Made by a program: the position numbers and the translations under genes | Assembly: GCA_030587525.1 (NCBI GenBank) | Contig: JAUQYW010000116.1 | Coordinates: 1-40,559 of the forward strand | Direction: 5' to 3' | Origin: Candidatus Sigynarchaeota archaeon | GTDB taxonomy: Archaea; Asgardarchaeota; Lokiarchaeia; Sigynarchaeales; Sigynarchaeaceae | DNA: 40,559 bases | Part shown: positions 11,101-26,100 of the stretch, in pieces | Layout of the letters: every line of letters starts with the position of its first letter | Numbering within the stretch: the first letter of the stretch is position 1 | The notes under the pieces: model-generated | Database searches by the model: none | Told to the model about the DNA's origin: nothing | What the model saw: only the letters and a program-made list of their open reading frames with translations

Positions 11101-14100
11101 CCGCAAGACTCCTTTATACTCATCACGAGCGACCCCACACATGTTGTTTTTGCCAATTCTGCCGCGAACGTTGTACTATTCGATGCAAATGCTGCGACTG
11201 ATCCAGGAAACTTGTTTGATTATGTCCCTGTCGCGTGGCAGAACGGCATCCCGATATTTGACACGACGGAACCGGGCGCGTTCGTGCTCGTGGATCGCCG
11301 AGGAATCCCGGTCGATTGTTTCGTGCACGGCACATATCCGGCGTGGTCGCCAATCCCTCCGCCCGTAACGAATGCCGGTACGTGGTTGAAGGACTCCAGC
11401 ATTATCGAGTTCGGTACGGGGCGCATTGCTTCCAGGTCGCGGCCTGGTGACTTGAACATGTCGAGCGAGTGGGCTATTTCTATCGCAGGATACACACCTG
11501 GCTTGCCTAACTCGGGCAATCCAGGTCAAGACATAAATGATGACAGCATGATGGATTCTTGGGGAACGGATGGTGCATATACCGGAACCGAAGCACGGAT
11601 TTCAGCGCTGGGTGCTGAACAGCAAGCGATCATCGATACATCGCGCAGTGTTACGGACTCCCTTGCTTATCCGTCAAATTATGCAGCTGCTTTCGCCTCG
11701 AACGCACCTGGGCTTGGCTTTACACAGCAATCGAGTACAACCCTCGTATCGCAGAGCTTGTATGGTGCAACGGATTACGAGTATAATGTCTGGCGAAACC
11801 AAGCTCCAAGTGCATTTTCCACTTGGCCTTCGGAACCACCCTCCTACTTACCGACTGGTAACACATTTACAGATTACTGGACAACTTTCCCCGTCACCGC
11901 TTCGACGACCATGGTTAATACAAGTAAGACTAAAGCCGTTGATTGGACAAGTTCAATCAACGGTTTTCATTACAACCTTGGCGTCAGTTTCATTGCGACC
12001 AAGTCCTCAATCTATTCCATCGGGGGTTTCTGTATCCAAGAAGAGACTTTGGGGACGCCTGGAAACGTGGTCTTACAGATCTACCAGACCGACGCTTCAG
12101 GGATCATCAAGGTACCGCTATACCCTGAAGGACCAGGAATGACTCGATGGATCGGGCAAGGAGCAGGGGCGGAGTTTTCCCACTCAAGTTCCGAGCAAGA
12201 CTCGCCTCTTTTTACCGGATTGACGATCGGAGCAAGATACACATTGGTATTCTATCATACTGGCCATTCTTCCAAGATTAAAATGCAGACGAGTGGTACG
12301 GAGGATTTCGACAAGGCCGCATGGCCCGTGTATAGCGATGGTGCTTGGTACCGGTTCAACCCTGATACCGACATAAAAATCCTCATCACTGGTGGGGATT
12401 CTAATTCTGCACTCCAAGGGCGACGACCAATGTCGGCTGCAGTTCATGAACCGATGACCAATATCATTGGTGTCGACCAGGCCGCGTGGCAACTCACGTC
12501 GCCCACGCATCCCGCATCACACGCCGCGGAATTCTATGTCGGCCGGTCTGCTAAAACATCTTTCGGTGTTCCGGTGAATTATTTGGCGCAGCTATATGAT
12601 CCGAATATTTATTTTGGTTACGATGACTCGCCGAACCCGGTTCATAATCACTATATCGACCCCGCAGCCCTCGATTGCTTGAGCGATTTACCGCCTATTG
12701 ATCTCAAGGATGGTGGATACGATGCGGTAGGTTATCCCTTTTATACGAGTATCAATTCGCAAAATGATTTCACGTGGACCATCGAGCTTCCCTTCAATCT
12801 CGACGCGCGGGTTGTTGCGGCAGATATCGACGACGATCAAGAGTACACGCTCAGCCTCTCAGCGATACCCTTGCTCCAGATCAGGTTCCCCTCATTCCAT
12901 TACACACTCCAAGGTTATTTGGACGGTTTCAACACGTGGGAACTCGGGTACCAGGTAAGGCTCGGTTCCACGACTATCTACCAGACAGACCCGAAATACA
13001 AACGTTTTCTCATTGGAGACAATCAGATCACTGGGGATGATGGGGTGGTAAAATATGATACCGGGGCCGAGTTGGAAGGAAATTGGGGATCTCTTTCGCA
13101 GAAACGAGTGGCTGACATCAAGATTCCCACGTCGATCCTAAAGAGCGCCTTGCAGCAAGGCAATGCCAAGATATATCTAGATATCTCCCCGGGTGCATAC
13201 ACTGGGCACGGTTATAAAAATCAAGCGGACGACATGGCTGGCGGCTGGTCAAGGTACAGGTATTATAGCGTTAACATGAACCCAAACTCGAACATCTGGA
13301 TCAAGAACCCATCGTTGTGGAAATTCGACTGCGCCGTCGTTTACTTGAACCGCGCCTACATCCAGGTCGAGACGCCAAGAACGATATATCAAGGTGATTC
13401 AGCATATATATCGACCCGGTACGAGAGTCCGACAATCGCTGTCGATGTGGGTTCGTCCAATGAAGGCCTCTTCACTTCCACTTGGAAACCTTACACGAAA
13501 TCAATCACGATAAACGCCGAGGTCGCCCATGACATCACGCTCGATGCATATACCTCAACAGATGCTTATCAGCCCTTGCCGATCGAGCAAGAATTCTTTG
13601 GCAACCGGATTTTTGGCACCTATGGGGATAATAATAATGTGCTCAAGGCTGATGTGAATATGTCGACGGCGTCTGGCATTTCAAAGATCTTTGATCGCCA
13701 AGCCAATAAATGGACTGGCTCCACGATCGTTGCCCCGAGATTGTATTGGCGACAGCCAATCGGGAAAGCATGGTTCGGCGTTGGACCGACGAACATGGTT
13801 ACCGAACCTATCTTGGAACTCGAGATTTGGGATAAATCTGATGAACATTGGGATGGTGTTTTTGTCGCGTGGGATTATTCCGGGGAGGACATTATCACGG
13901 GGGTCGCGGGATTATCGATCACGGGATCGTCGGGTTTTGGTACACCTGGTTTGTACTCCATAACGATAGATGTTGGTTCGACCGCGTGGACTAAGTATGT
14001 TGGAACCAGGAGTGGAGGTCTATTGGACGGGGAACCAGGCATTGTCAAGGCGCGATTCGTGACCAACTTCAATATGAAGATAACGAACGATCCTGACCAT

Positions 14101-17100
14101 CCAGATGAGACCCTTTCCGACGGGGCATATACCGGCCGTGGCCAGCTCCCCCGGTACGTCGACCGCTCGTCGATAATCATTAATGGTTATGTTGACATCA
14201 CGTCGCTCGAGGTTGTCCCGGAGATGGTGGATGAAGGCCCCAACTTCGAACAATTGGTGCAGCAACCTGCGGCTATGGGCTCCGGCACCACGACGCTGCA
14301 GTTTGGCATGCAGATCCCCGCAGCGAGCCTCGTGTATAGCTTGTACGACGGGCTCGACCCTGAGGACAAGCCATCGGAACACGTGCGCCTGGATGAGCAC
14401 GACGTCCGGCTCTCGGATTGGGCAAGTGTCGGGGCGATCACCGGCATCGGTATTGACACGAGCATCTTGCCTTCCATCACTTCGTTTGATTACCGGACGT
14501 TTACCCGAGATTTGTCTTACACGACACCCAATGCCCTTAAATGTCAAGTGCGGTGGTTCGCGTATAACTGGAATACGGGGCAATACGAGGAGATGAATGC
14601 TGATTACGACACGTGGTTTCCAGCGAGGGCAACATCGCATGCCTACATCACGCGGACGGATGGGCCCGACAACGTCGGAGAAACATTCGATCGCTTTGTC
14701 AAGAAAGTAACAGCCGGGGATTACACTCCTGACTACCGCGGCGGCATCAAGCTTCGCGTCCAGGTTATATTTAAATGGTGGAATGGCGGGGATGTGACAC
14801 CGGAATATTACGAGAACGCGCCGTTCCACGCCAAGAATGTTTCACTGTCGTTTACTGACCCGACCGTCCGCATGATATACAAGCGGTCGAAAGTTGCGTC
14901 ACCTGTTTCCTCTGGCATTGCAACCGCGACGGGCAGCGCCAAGTTTCCCACGTCGAGCTTAGCAACTGGTGGAATCTTGCTCAACGAGGTATTCATGCGT
15001 CCAGGCAGTATCGGCGCCATCGAACTATTGAACAACGGCCCCGATACGAACTTGCGCGGGTACACGATCGACGTGACAGGTATCGACCCGACCGCAGGAT
15101 TCTACGAATATTCGGTTCTCGCCCCGTTTAATACCATCCCGAGCGGTGGTTGCTCGATCGTCCTCATGAGGAGTTCTAATGGCACTCCGTATCCTATACG
15201 GGATCTTGACACGATGGCCATCGCGCTCAAGTACAACGGCGAGATTGTCGACTGGTTCCAGGGCACGTCGTACCAGGGAACTTACCCGAGCCCTGCAGCC
15301 CCGGGTGGTGCTTGGTACATGGTATCGGGCTATGGATATACTTCAACCACTGGTGTCATGGCCCGCGTGACATGTACTGATACGAACGCGGCATCGGATT
15401 GGGCTGTGCCTTCTGGCCTCGGTTCCTATGGATCGGTGAATATAGGTCAATCGAGTAGTCGATCGAGCCAAAGCTTCATCGTGGAGCACGACATTGACAT
15501 AAATGCTATCGTGTCGATCGATTCGCTGTTCAGCACCCATGCCACGCCGTGGACATCCAACATGGATAGCTTCCAGGTGCGGCTCCGCTTATTCGAGGAT
15601 GGCAACCAAAAGATCCCCTTACTCACCGGAACTACTATCGTGGAACATTCCGGCGCCGTGATTGGAAAATTGTTATCGTTAGGCGTTTCGCAGCCCTTCA
15701 TCGCATCGAGGTCCATGGTCGAATCGATTAAGATATGGACGCGTGAGGACGGCAACCCCGCAAATAACCCCGGTGACATGGTCATTGCGATTGTCCCATC
15801 GAGTATGCTTAATGAATGGGGAATAACGGGCACATGGGCTTCGTTATCACAATATGTTCCATCCGGGCTCCGCACGAACGGCAACATGTTCATGCAATGG
15901 CTCCCCTATGCAGAGTTCACGCGCGGGCTGTCCACGACGTATGGGTGGACGACGATCATGCCATCGTATGCACCCGTGCAGATAGGGCAGGAATATCAAG
16001 TGATGATCTTGTGGGGTAGCGGGAACGTGGATTTAGGCACCGTGGTGGCGCCAGATTCACCGGCACTCACTTGCTGCCTTTCCAGGCCTGACGCGAATAC
16101 CGGATGGCTAGAATACCGTACTCGGGTTAATGGGCAAGTGATCGGCACTGGCATCAAGATGGCCATCAATCTTGTGGACGGTGGCGACCTCGTGCTTCCC
16201 AAGACGGCATTTGCGGGAGGGGATTCGATCACGGTTTCCTTGACCAGTTTGTTGCCAAAGCGGGTCAAGACCGAGCGACATGGCGCCGATTTGCGTCTTG
16301 CTAGCTGGCCTCGCGGTATGCAGCGTGCGTTCACGATCTCGGCGTGGCTCGAGCAAGCATCCTGGACTGGCATGCACGATCCTTCCCCCGACCTCGTGTT
16401 ATCCGTGAGCTTGAACGTTGGTGGGTCGGTCACTATCAAGGGCCTGGGATTGACGGGTTCGTGGAATGCCGAGACGGAGCAATCGCTCGAATTCGTTATT
16501 CCCGAAAATATACCAGTTACATCGACATCTCACGTGGTCATGTCGACGGAAGCTATGCTCGATGTGGAATACTGGGATTTTGATCCTGCACCCGCGACAA
16601 TCGGTTTTACACCATCAACACATACTATTTCAAATGGCGATCCGGGCCGCGTCGCGCAATCTTTCACCGCGCTGAAGCAACGGCTCGATAGCGTTGAATT
16701 CGACGTGTCGCACGTGGTACCCGAACTCCCGGGAACCAGCGGCACTGTATGGTTAAAGATCTACGATGCATTCAACGGCAAGCCCGTTGGCCTTCCGATC
16801 CCCGAATCGCAGCCGTTCGAACGCGACATCACGAGCTTACTCCAGGGAATCGCTAGAACTCCTGGTTCGATCACGACCGTGCGCGTTGGCGACATCGGGC
16901 TCTCGTTAGTCAAGGGAAAAGAATATGCGTTTTCCATAGAAACATATGGGACGAAGCGCGTGTGCCTTGCGATTGGTGATGGCGTGTATAGTGATGGTGC
17001 CATGTCATTCGTGTCAGCCGCGTCTGGGTTCCAATGGGCAAAAACAGCGACGTCGCTGGTGTTTTCCGTTACTTTCAGTGGCTACACTTCGATGCGAGGC

Positions 17101-20100
17101 ATAAGCGCCGATGACTTGGCTGCATTTTTCGAAAACAATGGGAACGGCGGGAAGCCCATCGCAGATATTGTCGACGGTAGCGCTGCCCCCATGCTCAATT
17201 CCATTGAGGCCGGGAACGCGTGGTCGACGTTATTCGGCCCTGCTTCTCCATCGACTTTGCAATTCATCTATTCGAGGGCTTTGACAGGTATCGCACCCGT
17301 TGACTTGCTCCAGCGCGAGCTCATCCCTGGAAAATGGGTCTACCAATCCACGGCTCCGCTCAACCCCTACTCGACGTCATTCGCCTACATTTACGAGCCC
17401 GCGCATTACCGGACGGAGCTCGTGGCACGTCTATCGCTCGACTATGCCCATGCGGGTCTTTACCAAATGCTCACGTCAGGTCAGATCGCTGGATATAAGG
17501 CAACGTTGCGCATTGATAACGCGTCATTATACTTGTTTACCCCGAAAGCTGTCGTGGCACCCGTTACCATCACGTTGGCTCACCCGATCTCGGTCGACAT
17601 TCCTGTCGCGAATATGCAAGATCTCGATTCGATTACCGCCATCATGGATGCTCATGGAGATATTACTGGCCGGACGTGGAGCGGTGACGTGCTGTTCGAC
17701 GGCGTAGCACTGCCTTCGAGTGGCAGCGCGGTGACCGCAAGCGGCGTGACGATGGCGTTGGCTAATCGCAAGGTCTACTGGGAACCTTGGCACACAGACC
17801 GAGAGGATATCACGTTCGAGGATTATCCAAGTGGAACCGTTGCCATGCTATACCGGTGGTGCGAGAAGGATTGGCTGGAAAGGGCTTTCGATGCGCCGAC
17901 GAGCTGGAACTTGTTCCGCAATCCTGGCGTCGTGGGTTATCCCACTGGAGTGATCGAATCGATCAAGTACGACGATGGCACCGGCGAATCGACGTGGATA
18001 CGATTCAACCGGGCCGATTTTACTTACGCATATACTCTCCCAGAGCCTTACCGAACGCCATCCAGTACCACGGGTTACGAGGCCGAGCTATCTTTCAAGC
18101 TCCACGCTTGGACGGCTTGCCGATACATGTCTTTTGGCTTGCAGTCAACTGGTATTGCCGATGTTTCGTTCGCCATCGATCAATATCACGATATTTCGCA
18201 AGGCGATCATCTTGTCACGTTTAAGCTATTCTCGGAAGGCAGTGGTCATCGCGTGGCGATGTACGTTGACGGGGCACTCTATTACAACAAACCTTTTACG
18301 TCTTTGAATACGGACGTGACGAGTCTCCCCGATCGAATGTGGATCCAGAAAATATACTTCTGCATGGGGTTAGCTAGCCAATATACGGTCCTCGAACCCG
18401 TACCTAACTTTGCTATCGACGATGTTGCCATGACGTGGAGCGAGAACGCAGGCGTGGCCTTCCAACCCATCGACATTATCGATTATCGCAATGATTTCGC
18501 CTCCATGCTGGAACCTGTGCCTGGATCGAGCGGAATTTACCGGTTACATGGTTCTATCGTGACCGAAATCTCGGTCCTGAACGGCAACACGTATCCCGTG
18601 ACCGTGGAGGAGGAATTGACATTGTCAAGATTCGCGACGGCAATACGGGCGAGTAAATTTACCGAAACAATCGCATCAACTCGTGTCAACACCGAAACAA
18701 TCGCGCTCGTGGATCTCGATGGCGACTTCGATAACGACGTCTTGCTTGATAGCGGCAAGGCCTTGGAGATGCGCATCAATGATCAAGTTTACACGATCAC
18801 GCTGCAAGCCCACCAGGCTTATTATCCCAACGTTTTATACGGCACGCCAGTGCAGCGGGACATCGTCGTGGATCGTGGATTCATGGAACCCGAGCTGCTC
18901 TTGGTCGATACAGGACAAGTCGCAGCGAATCGCGTCTTGAAATTGTATGGGCAAGAGTCATATATCTGTAAATACACGTTCAGCCGGTGGGTTGACCTTT
19001 CGACGACGAAAATCTCCATGGACGTCATGAGTTCGAGGCCCGGGGTATTCGCGATTGCACTACTTGGCGAATTTAACAGTATCCCGGTCTATACGTTCAC
19101 CGGCAGCCACCTTGTTGGTAGCACGAATTACTACGCCACGGGATCCTGGTTCCGTTTAACATGGTCGCGCGTGATGCAGCCGGATGGCAACGCGGAGATA
19201 TGGCTCCAGTTCAACGACGAGGCACCGTATAACTACGGTAACTACCATATCTTGACCGCACGCATGGTGTGGCAACTCCAGATCCAAGTATATTATTATT
19301 TCCCGAGCCAACCCTTGTACATCGACAACATCAGGACTGTCGGCGTGTCGGTGCCGCCCATCGCAGACGACACGTTCCAGACTTGCAACATAGGCAGGAT
19401 GATCTACCAGGTTCCAGGTTGGACATCGAATGGATGCACGTCGAACGTATATGGAGGTTGTGTCGCATGGGACCCGGCGACTGGAGCCGGCACGTTCGTC
19501 CACGGTACCGTCCCTGTTCTCGTGCACGTCCCGAGCTTGCACGTCGCTGACGTTTCAATATATACGAAGAAGGACGGTTCCACTTGGCAGCTTCTTGGGA
19601 TTGATACGACAGGAGACAGAGGGTATTACGAAATTCCGTGGAGCACGGCGGGATTGAGCGGTCAATACACGATCAAGGCAGTAGCACACAGCATGACTGG
19701 AGATTCGAGCGAGGACACGACAACGGTCATTGTTGACAACGTCGCTCCGACAAGCACAATGAGCATCCCGCCGGTTGAAGGTATTGCGGTATACAGCATC
19801 GAAAATGAGACGATCCCGTCATATCGCGTGGCGAAGAATGCTCTTTATCGATTCGACGCCATCGAGGCTTGCTCGATCGACCACGTGGTCGCAAACGTTT
19901 CGACTATGACCGGCGGGCTATTGGCCTCGTATGCGCTCTTGCACACGATCGATGGGCTCCCGCACGAGGTGGACTTGCTTTCCTTGCAGAATTTCTGGAG
20001 TTCTTACCCGGGAACTACCCGTGTGCGCTTGTCGTGGTGCGCTGTCGATTCCGCGGGGAACGTGGAGAATACCATCAATTCCGCGGAACTACAGACATCA

Positions 20101-23100
20101 GATTCATTCGACCTCGCAGGGATGAACTCGGTCATGGCGTTGCAATACGGCGATGCCATCGAAGGATACTTGCTCGATGAGTTCGATCAAGCCGTGTCTG
20201 GCTTGGAAGTCCAGGTCGAGATCGATGGTATGCGTTACGGCACCGCGGTCACCGACCTTACTGGCAAGTTCCGGGTGCCGTTCACGACACTCGACGTGTA
20301 TTCGGAGAACCTACTCAACCTCACAGCGATAACTCGCGTAGGACAAGGCGCGATCTCCTTCGCTTCAATGGCTGGGGAGCGTGTTCAAGCACGCCCGGGC
20401 TGGCCGGTGGTATCTGATGATGATAAGGAGACTGCTGCATATATTGTGAGCAAGAACTATTTTGCTTCGCAGCCTTCCCTCGATTTTAGCATCGATATGA
20501 CGGGAGCGATGGCAAACATTCCGACGGCGGATATTGACGACCTCGAAGGTATGGCCGTCGAGTTGCTCATCCCTGACGTGTATGACAGCTTCACCAAGGC
20601 GACGACATTCTTGTCCTTGAATATTACAGTGATTCTCTCGAACGGGGCAGAGTTCCTATGGTACCTTGATGGCAAGTCGGCCATCTACCCATATTTCGAC
20701 CCATCGCTGCATCCAGAATCTGAAAGTGTCGACATCGACGGGGAGACTTACAAGAAGATCCTTGTTACTGTTCCCTTTAGCGCCTTGGCGTACACCAATA
20801 TGTTCACGACCTTTGACCCGGCATTGATCACCAGTATTGATGTGGAAGGATTGACCGCACAAGAATACCCCGGCGCGGCAGCTTCATCTATTGCGGTCGC
20901 TTTTGCACGGAATAGCCTGGGTATCTCTAGCATTTACATGGTCGATATTTTGGGCGGCGCGAGCTCTCGCACGGGAGACTTTGACGGCGATCCTTCTATC
21001 CAGCACGATGTTGCCATCAAGGTCAATGGCATAGAAATCAGCGGAGACGATGCTCTCCACTTGTCGATCGTTCCGGCTTCGTCAGGCATCACGATCCCCG
21101 GCTGGGTTGGTGGCGAGTTGAGCGTTGCGTTCTCTGATTACCTCTATATCGACCGAGTGCTTCGATATGCGACGCCTCATAGCTCTACCATGTATGTGAA
21201 CGATGTAATGGTTAGTAATTTCTTGTTTGATTCGGTTAGCTTTGCAATTCGGCATGCTGACGGGGACTTGGCGCCGCTCGGGAGTGCAATCGCTGGTAGC
21301 GGTGCAGGTGAGGAAAGTTTCACGTTCCAAGTTTTACAACCCTCGGGAACTTACTCGGGCATGGACATCACGTACACTGGCTCGCCTTTCTTCGCAGCTT
21401 GCGATATGCAACTTGCGACGCCGTTCACGATCTTGCTCGAGCAAGCCATCATCGAAGCTGACCTCGGCGACAAGTATGACACGAGTGTCGTGCCACAGCA
21501 AGAGGGCCTTGAGCTTTACGCGCACCTCGATGAATCATTAACGTGCTTGGGAAGTGGTTCGATCGACGCACGATTTAATAATGGCACTGCGTGCGAGCCT
21601 ACATACATGGCGGGCGTTGGTGGTAGCGGAGCGAACTACAACAGCTCGTGGTACTTGCAGACGAGCCCGGTCACCGCGTCCTCGGCGACGGTAGCGGCGT
21701 ACGTGTACGCCGGGACGCTCGATAGCGTCGTCAATCCCGGGGTTCCATTCTTTGACGCCCGGGATGGTGACGGGAACGGCATCGTTGCGTATCTCACCGG
21801 GCGGGGTGTCGTGATCACGAGCGGGTCTGTATCCATCACCCATGAATGTGGTCTTTCCATGAATCGATGGTTCCACGTAGCGATCACCATAATGCTGGGT
21901 TCTTCGACCACGACCGTGACCACGTACCTGAACGGCAACCTTGTTGAATCGAGCACCGTCAATGTGGTGTTACCTTCCGTCGCAGCGAATGGGATTGCCA
22001 TTGGCCATGACAAACCGAGCAGTGAAAGCTTTTTTGGGTGCATCGATGATATCGCCATTTACAACATAGCTCTTGGAGTCGAGGCAATCGATGATCTTAA
22101 CTGCCGTGCGACGGTATTCGAGATAAATGTTGGTGACACGAGAGGCATCGCCGGCTTCGTGAGCGACAACGATAATCGACCGCTTCTCCCGCTACTCTCG
22201 GGCTTGACTGTTTCACCGACATTCACGTTGGAACATATGACCCGCGATTCGGGCACGGGAACATGGGCATGGACGCACGACGCTTCGGACGCTTTGCCTA
22301 CCAGCATTCCAGGTAGCATGGCGAACATCGGAAGCTCGGGCGGCGCGATCCCGTATGACACGTCGTGGATCGGCGAAACATTCATTGCAGATCGCACACG
22401 CCTCGACTCATTGCTCTTCCAGGCCATAAAGGGCTCGGATAATCTCAAGTGGACGATCATCTCGCTCTTCGACATCGGTACCGCGGGCACCTTGCCATTG
22501 CCATCTGCAGCGCCTGTATGGTCTGCCAACATCACGGCCGAAGCGATCACCGGAGACCGGACTGCCCTCGATTGGGTGCAGATCCCCGTCGGGTACGACC
22601 AGCTCGTTGCTGGCCACCAGTACGCATTTACGATCTTGACAAATCCAGGTAGCGACGTATCGGTCGGCATCGCATCGAGTGGCCAGTATACCGACGGATT
22701 CGCATTCAAATACGACGCGGCCGCGGACTCTTTCCAGGCGATGTCAGGGGCTGGATTGTCATTCAAGGCTGTTATGTCGGTTTGTTATGAACCTCGTATG
22801 ACCGCTATTTTACAGATCAAGGACGGGGCAATTTACCGCGACTGGCAACTAGTTCCCATCGGCGCAGATGGCAGGTTCAGCGCCATCGTTGATCTTGGCT
22901 CATCGAGTCGCACCGCGCTCGCCCCCGGCATTTATGATGCACGCCTTGTCTATGACCCGGCTCGCTTGTGTAACTCCGCCGTATCGTGCTATTACACGAC
23001 AGCGCAGCTTGATTTCGAGATCATGGTCGGCAATGCACCGACATCAATCGAATACATCGTGGAGGATCCAGATTGGGAGCGCAGCGACCCCGTGGCTAGG

Positions 23101-26100
23101 CGGACGCATTCGATGGCCGGGTTCACCGACCAGGCAGGAATACCATACACGCAATTTATCGCTAATCGAACCTACGGTGAAGCCGAAGCGGAATTCAAGT
23201 TTAAATTAACAAGCCTTGGCGAACCCGTCGAGGGCGCGTGGTTATGGCTCCAGATCGGCCTTATCCCATCATCGGTTTCATGGGACGCGTCGTTCGGCGA
23301 CACTGATCTTTCATACTTGCTCGATGCGCTTCCAACGCAATACGTGTACGATGCGTTAGGTTCGTTATCGACCATCGAGCAAAAGGCATATAGTTTGCCC
23401 GTTTTCTATCCGATCGTGCTCGGCGATAGTCCCGATGCGGTGCAATGGTGGACATGCTCCGTATTCACATGTGCGCAGACATCGACCACTGGCATTGCTA
23501 CGTTCTCATTCCCTGACGGTATCCCGATCAAGGATATCTTGGACATCGTAGACAGCGTGGGATTGTCGATGAAGAGTAGCGTCGATTCGATCGAGGATGT
23601 TACGTTATTGATGCGGGCGTTCTATATACCCACGTTCGCGTGGCAAGAGATGGACATTGATGACAACACGCGGATGCCAGCATTGCATCCCAGCTTTGGG
23701 GAGCCTTTGAACAATGCATGGTTCGACCCGGCGACCAAGATCGGTACTCCCAATCCTTCGGACCCGCTACACGCGAGCTGTTATGCCCTCGGTACCCTCC
23801 ACATCGCCCGCCACTCGGTGATTTTGCAAGGCGGCGCAAGGGAAGTTAGCGCGAGGGAAATGTTCGAGCAGCACGGCAGTTTCACCGGGTTCCCCGTGTA
23901 CATGCAAGTCGCGTTAGCGGATAGTGCCGGTACGACGTACATACCGGCGGCTAACACTGGTTTCAACGATGATTATCTCGAGCCTGAACATGCGGACACC
24001 GTGTCCATGGACATCTACGACTCGGAAGGCGAGAGTGTTATCATCAGCTCCCAATACCTTATGACAACAACTGCAGAACAAGAGGATTTGGACCCCGGCA
24101 CGGTTGTTATTTACGTCGACCCGACTCTTGCAGGCTTGCCCTTCATCTCGCCCGGGATCTACAAGGCTGTCGCTCGCACGGGCGGCAGCCGGTACCTGGC
24201 CCCATCACCCCCGCACGAGTTCGAGCTGCTCATCAAGAGCACGGTTGAACAAAATATTTCCACGCCGTCGATCAACGTGGACTTCATCGAAGGCCTCAAG
24301 GATTATAGCATGCCACTCCAGGGTTCCACGCTGCAGAATTACCTTGATTGGCTGCGGGTTGGAGATGCAGTTGATGTCCAGGCAGATTATCCGGTCTGGG
24401 AGACGGGCTTCCCGATCCTGGTCGGTGCGGTTAGCGCCCGGAACACGACAGACATGGTATTTCCGGATTACTCACTCATGGACTTCTGGTACGAGCTGTA
24501 CAGCGCGTCATACTCAGCTGAGACTGATACATTCGATATCGACTCACCAGAGTTCATTAATCTCAAGGATGGCATCGGTGGAGTGGCGGATGACTTGATC
24601 GATGAGGATCTTCTTGATTCAAATGAGTTCGATGATTATATCCGGGCCGCGATACCGGAGCGAGATGGCGTGGTTGTGCAGATCTTGATCAATAACGAGA
24701 CGGTGGAAGAGTTCCCGATCGTTATGCCCGCGAACGCGTCGGAATGGGAGACTTTCGTCATTCCCCTTGATAAATATGGAGATTGGCGGCTTGCAGACGT
24801 CGACGGTGACGGAGACTATGACGAGAACGTGTGGGTGGGCGGAAAGTACCACATTGACACGGACGGGGATTTGGTTCCTGACACTTGGATCGACAAGCCA
24901 TTGGACATCACGATCAAGGCAGAATCCGCGTGTAATTACACATGCAAGGAAGTGTTGGTCACAGGAGTAAAGTTAATCTCGTCATACGCGAGAAAGGATG
25001 CCCAAGTCTATGATTTGATTTCGGAACTAGAAGACTCGACGAGTGACATCGTGCCCGTCACCAGCGGGTATCAAAACGACAACACGGGGGTAAACGGTTC
25101 GTTTACCGCTATGCGACCGAACGGCGCTTCGATCACGTTCGATTCTGTCGACGTGAGCATCGTCCGGCAAGGTGGATCCGCGTTAAGCATCTATCGTGGT
25201 TCCGCCACGCTGCCGATGTGGGCACCAGGTTGCGAGGATGAACTCGGAAAAGTTGTCATCGACGATACGGGTGATGGGATCTATGGAACAGTAACAGATC
25301 CGAGCTTGACGATGGTAAATTATTTATGTATGGATGAAAATGAGGTGTATATACCTGCTATTGGGGACTTGGTGATAACCAATGGTCCTTTGGGGACTAT
25401 AGTGCACGTGTTCAGTGGTTCGACGCACATAGCGGGCTCCTTCCTAGTCAAGAAAACGAGTACACGAGTGATCGATGATGGGGCTCCAATGGCAATAGGA
25501 GGAGGTCAAGTGCAATTCACAGCGAATGGAGACGAATTATCTTGCCTTGGCTATCCATTGACTTCCCATGATGCCAAGGCGGATCGACTCCCCGTCATGA
25601 ACGCCACGCATATGATCCGGGACTGCCTCCACGTCGAGCTTGACGACATGTTTTACTCGACCGGCACGTCAACGTATAGTGGTTACAACGCCAGCATCAT
25701 ATTCCGCGACATCTTCCACGATGCGGCCCATGGCGAGCCAGCGGGCGTGTTTGCACACACTTACCGGCCTGGTGACGGCGAGATCGTCCATGAGGGATGG
25801 CAGCTCCCCGACTCGCAAGAGAAAGAAGGCGTGCGACGTGCCGAGGTGCGTGTGAACAATAAATGGCTCGATGGCATCTACATGCGTCCGTACCCCGCAA
25901 GTGACAACCCGGTCGTGCTAGCAGAATCCATAAACCTTCTCTATCCCGACATCTATATGGCCTATCACACGGCAATTACAGGCAAGGTATACGTGCCATA
26001 TTTCCAAGGGATCGGCACCGTTACCTTCACGATAACAGTGCAAGACGCCCTTGACCCGACGAACTTGGCCGTGTATTCGGGGAGCATCTCTTCAAGCAAC

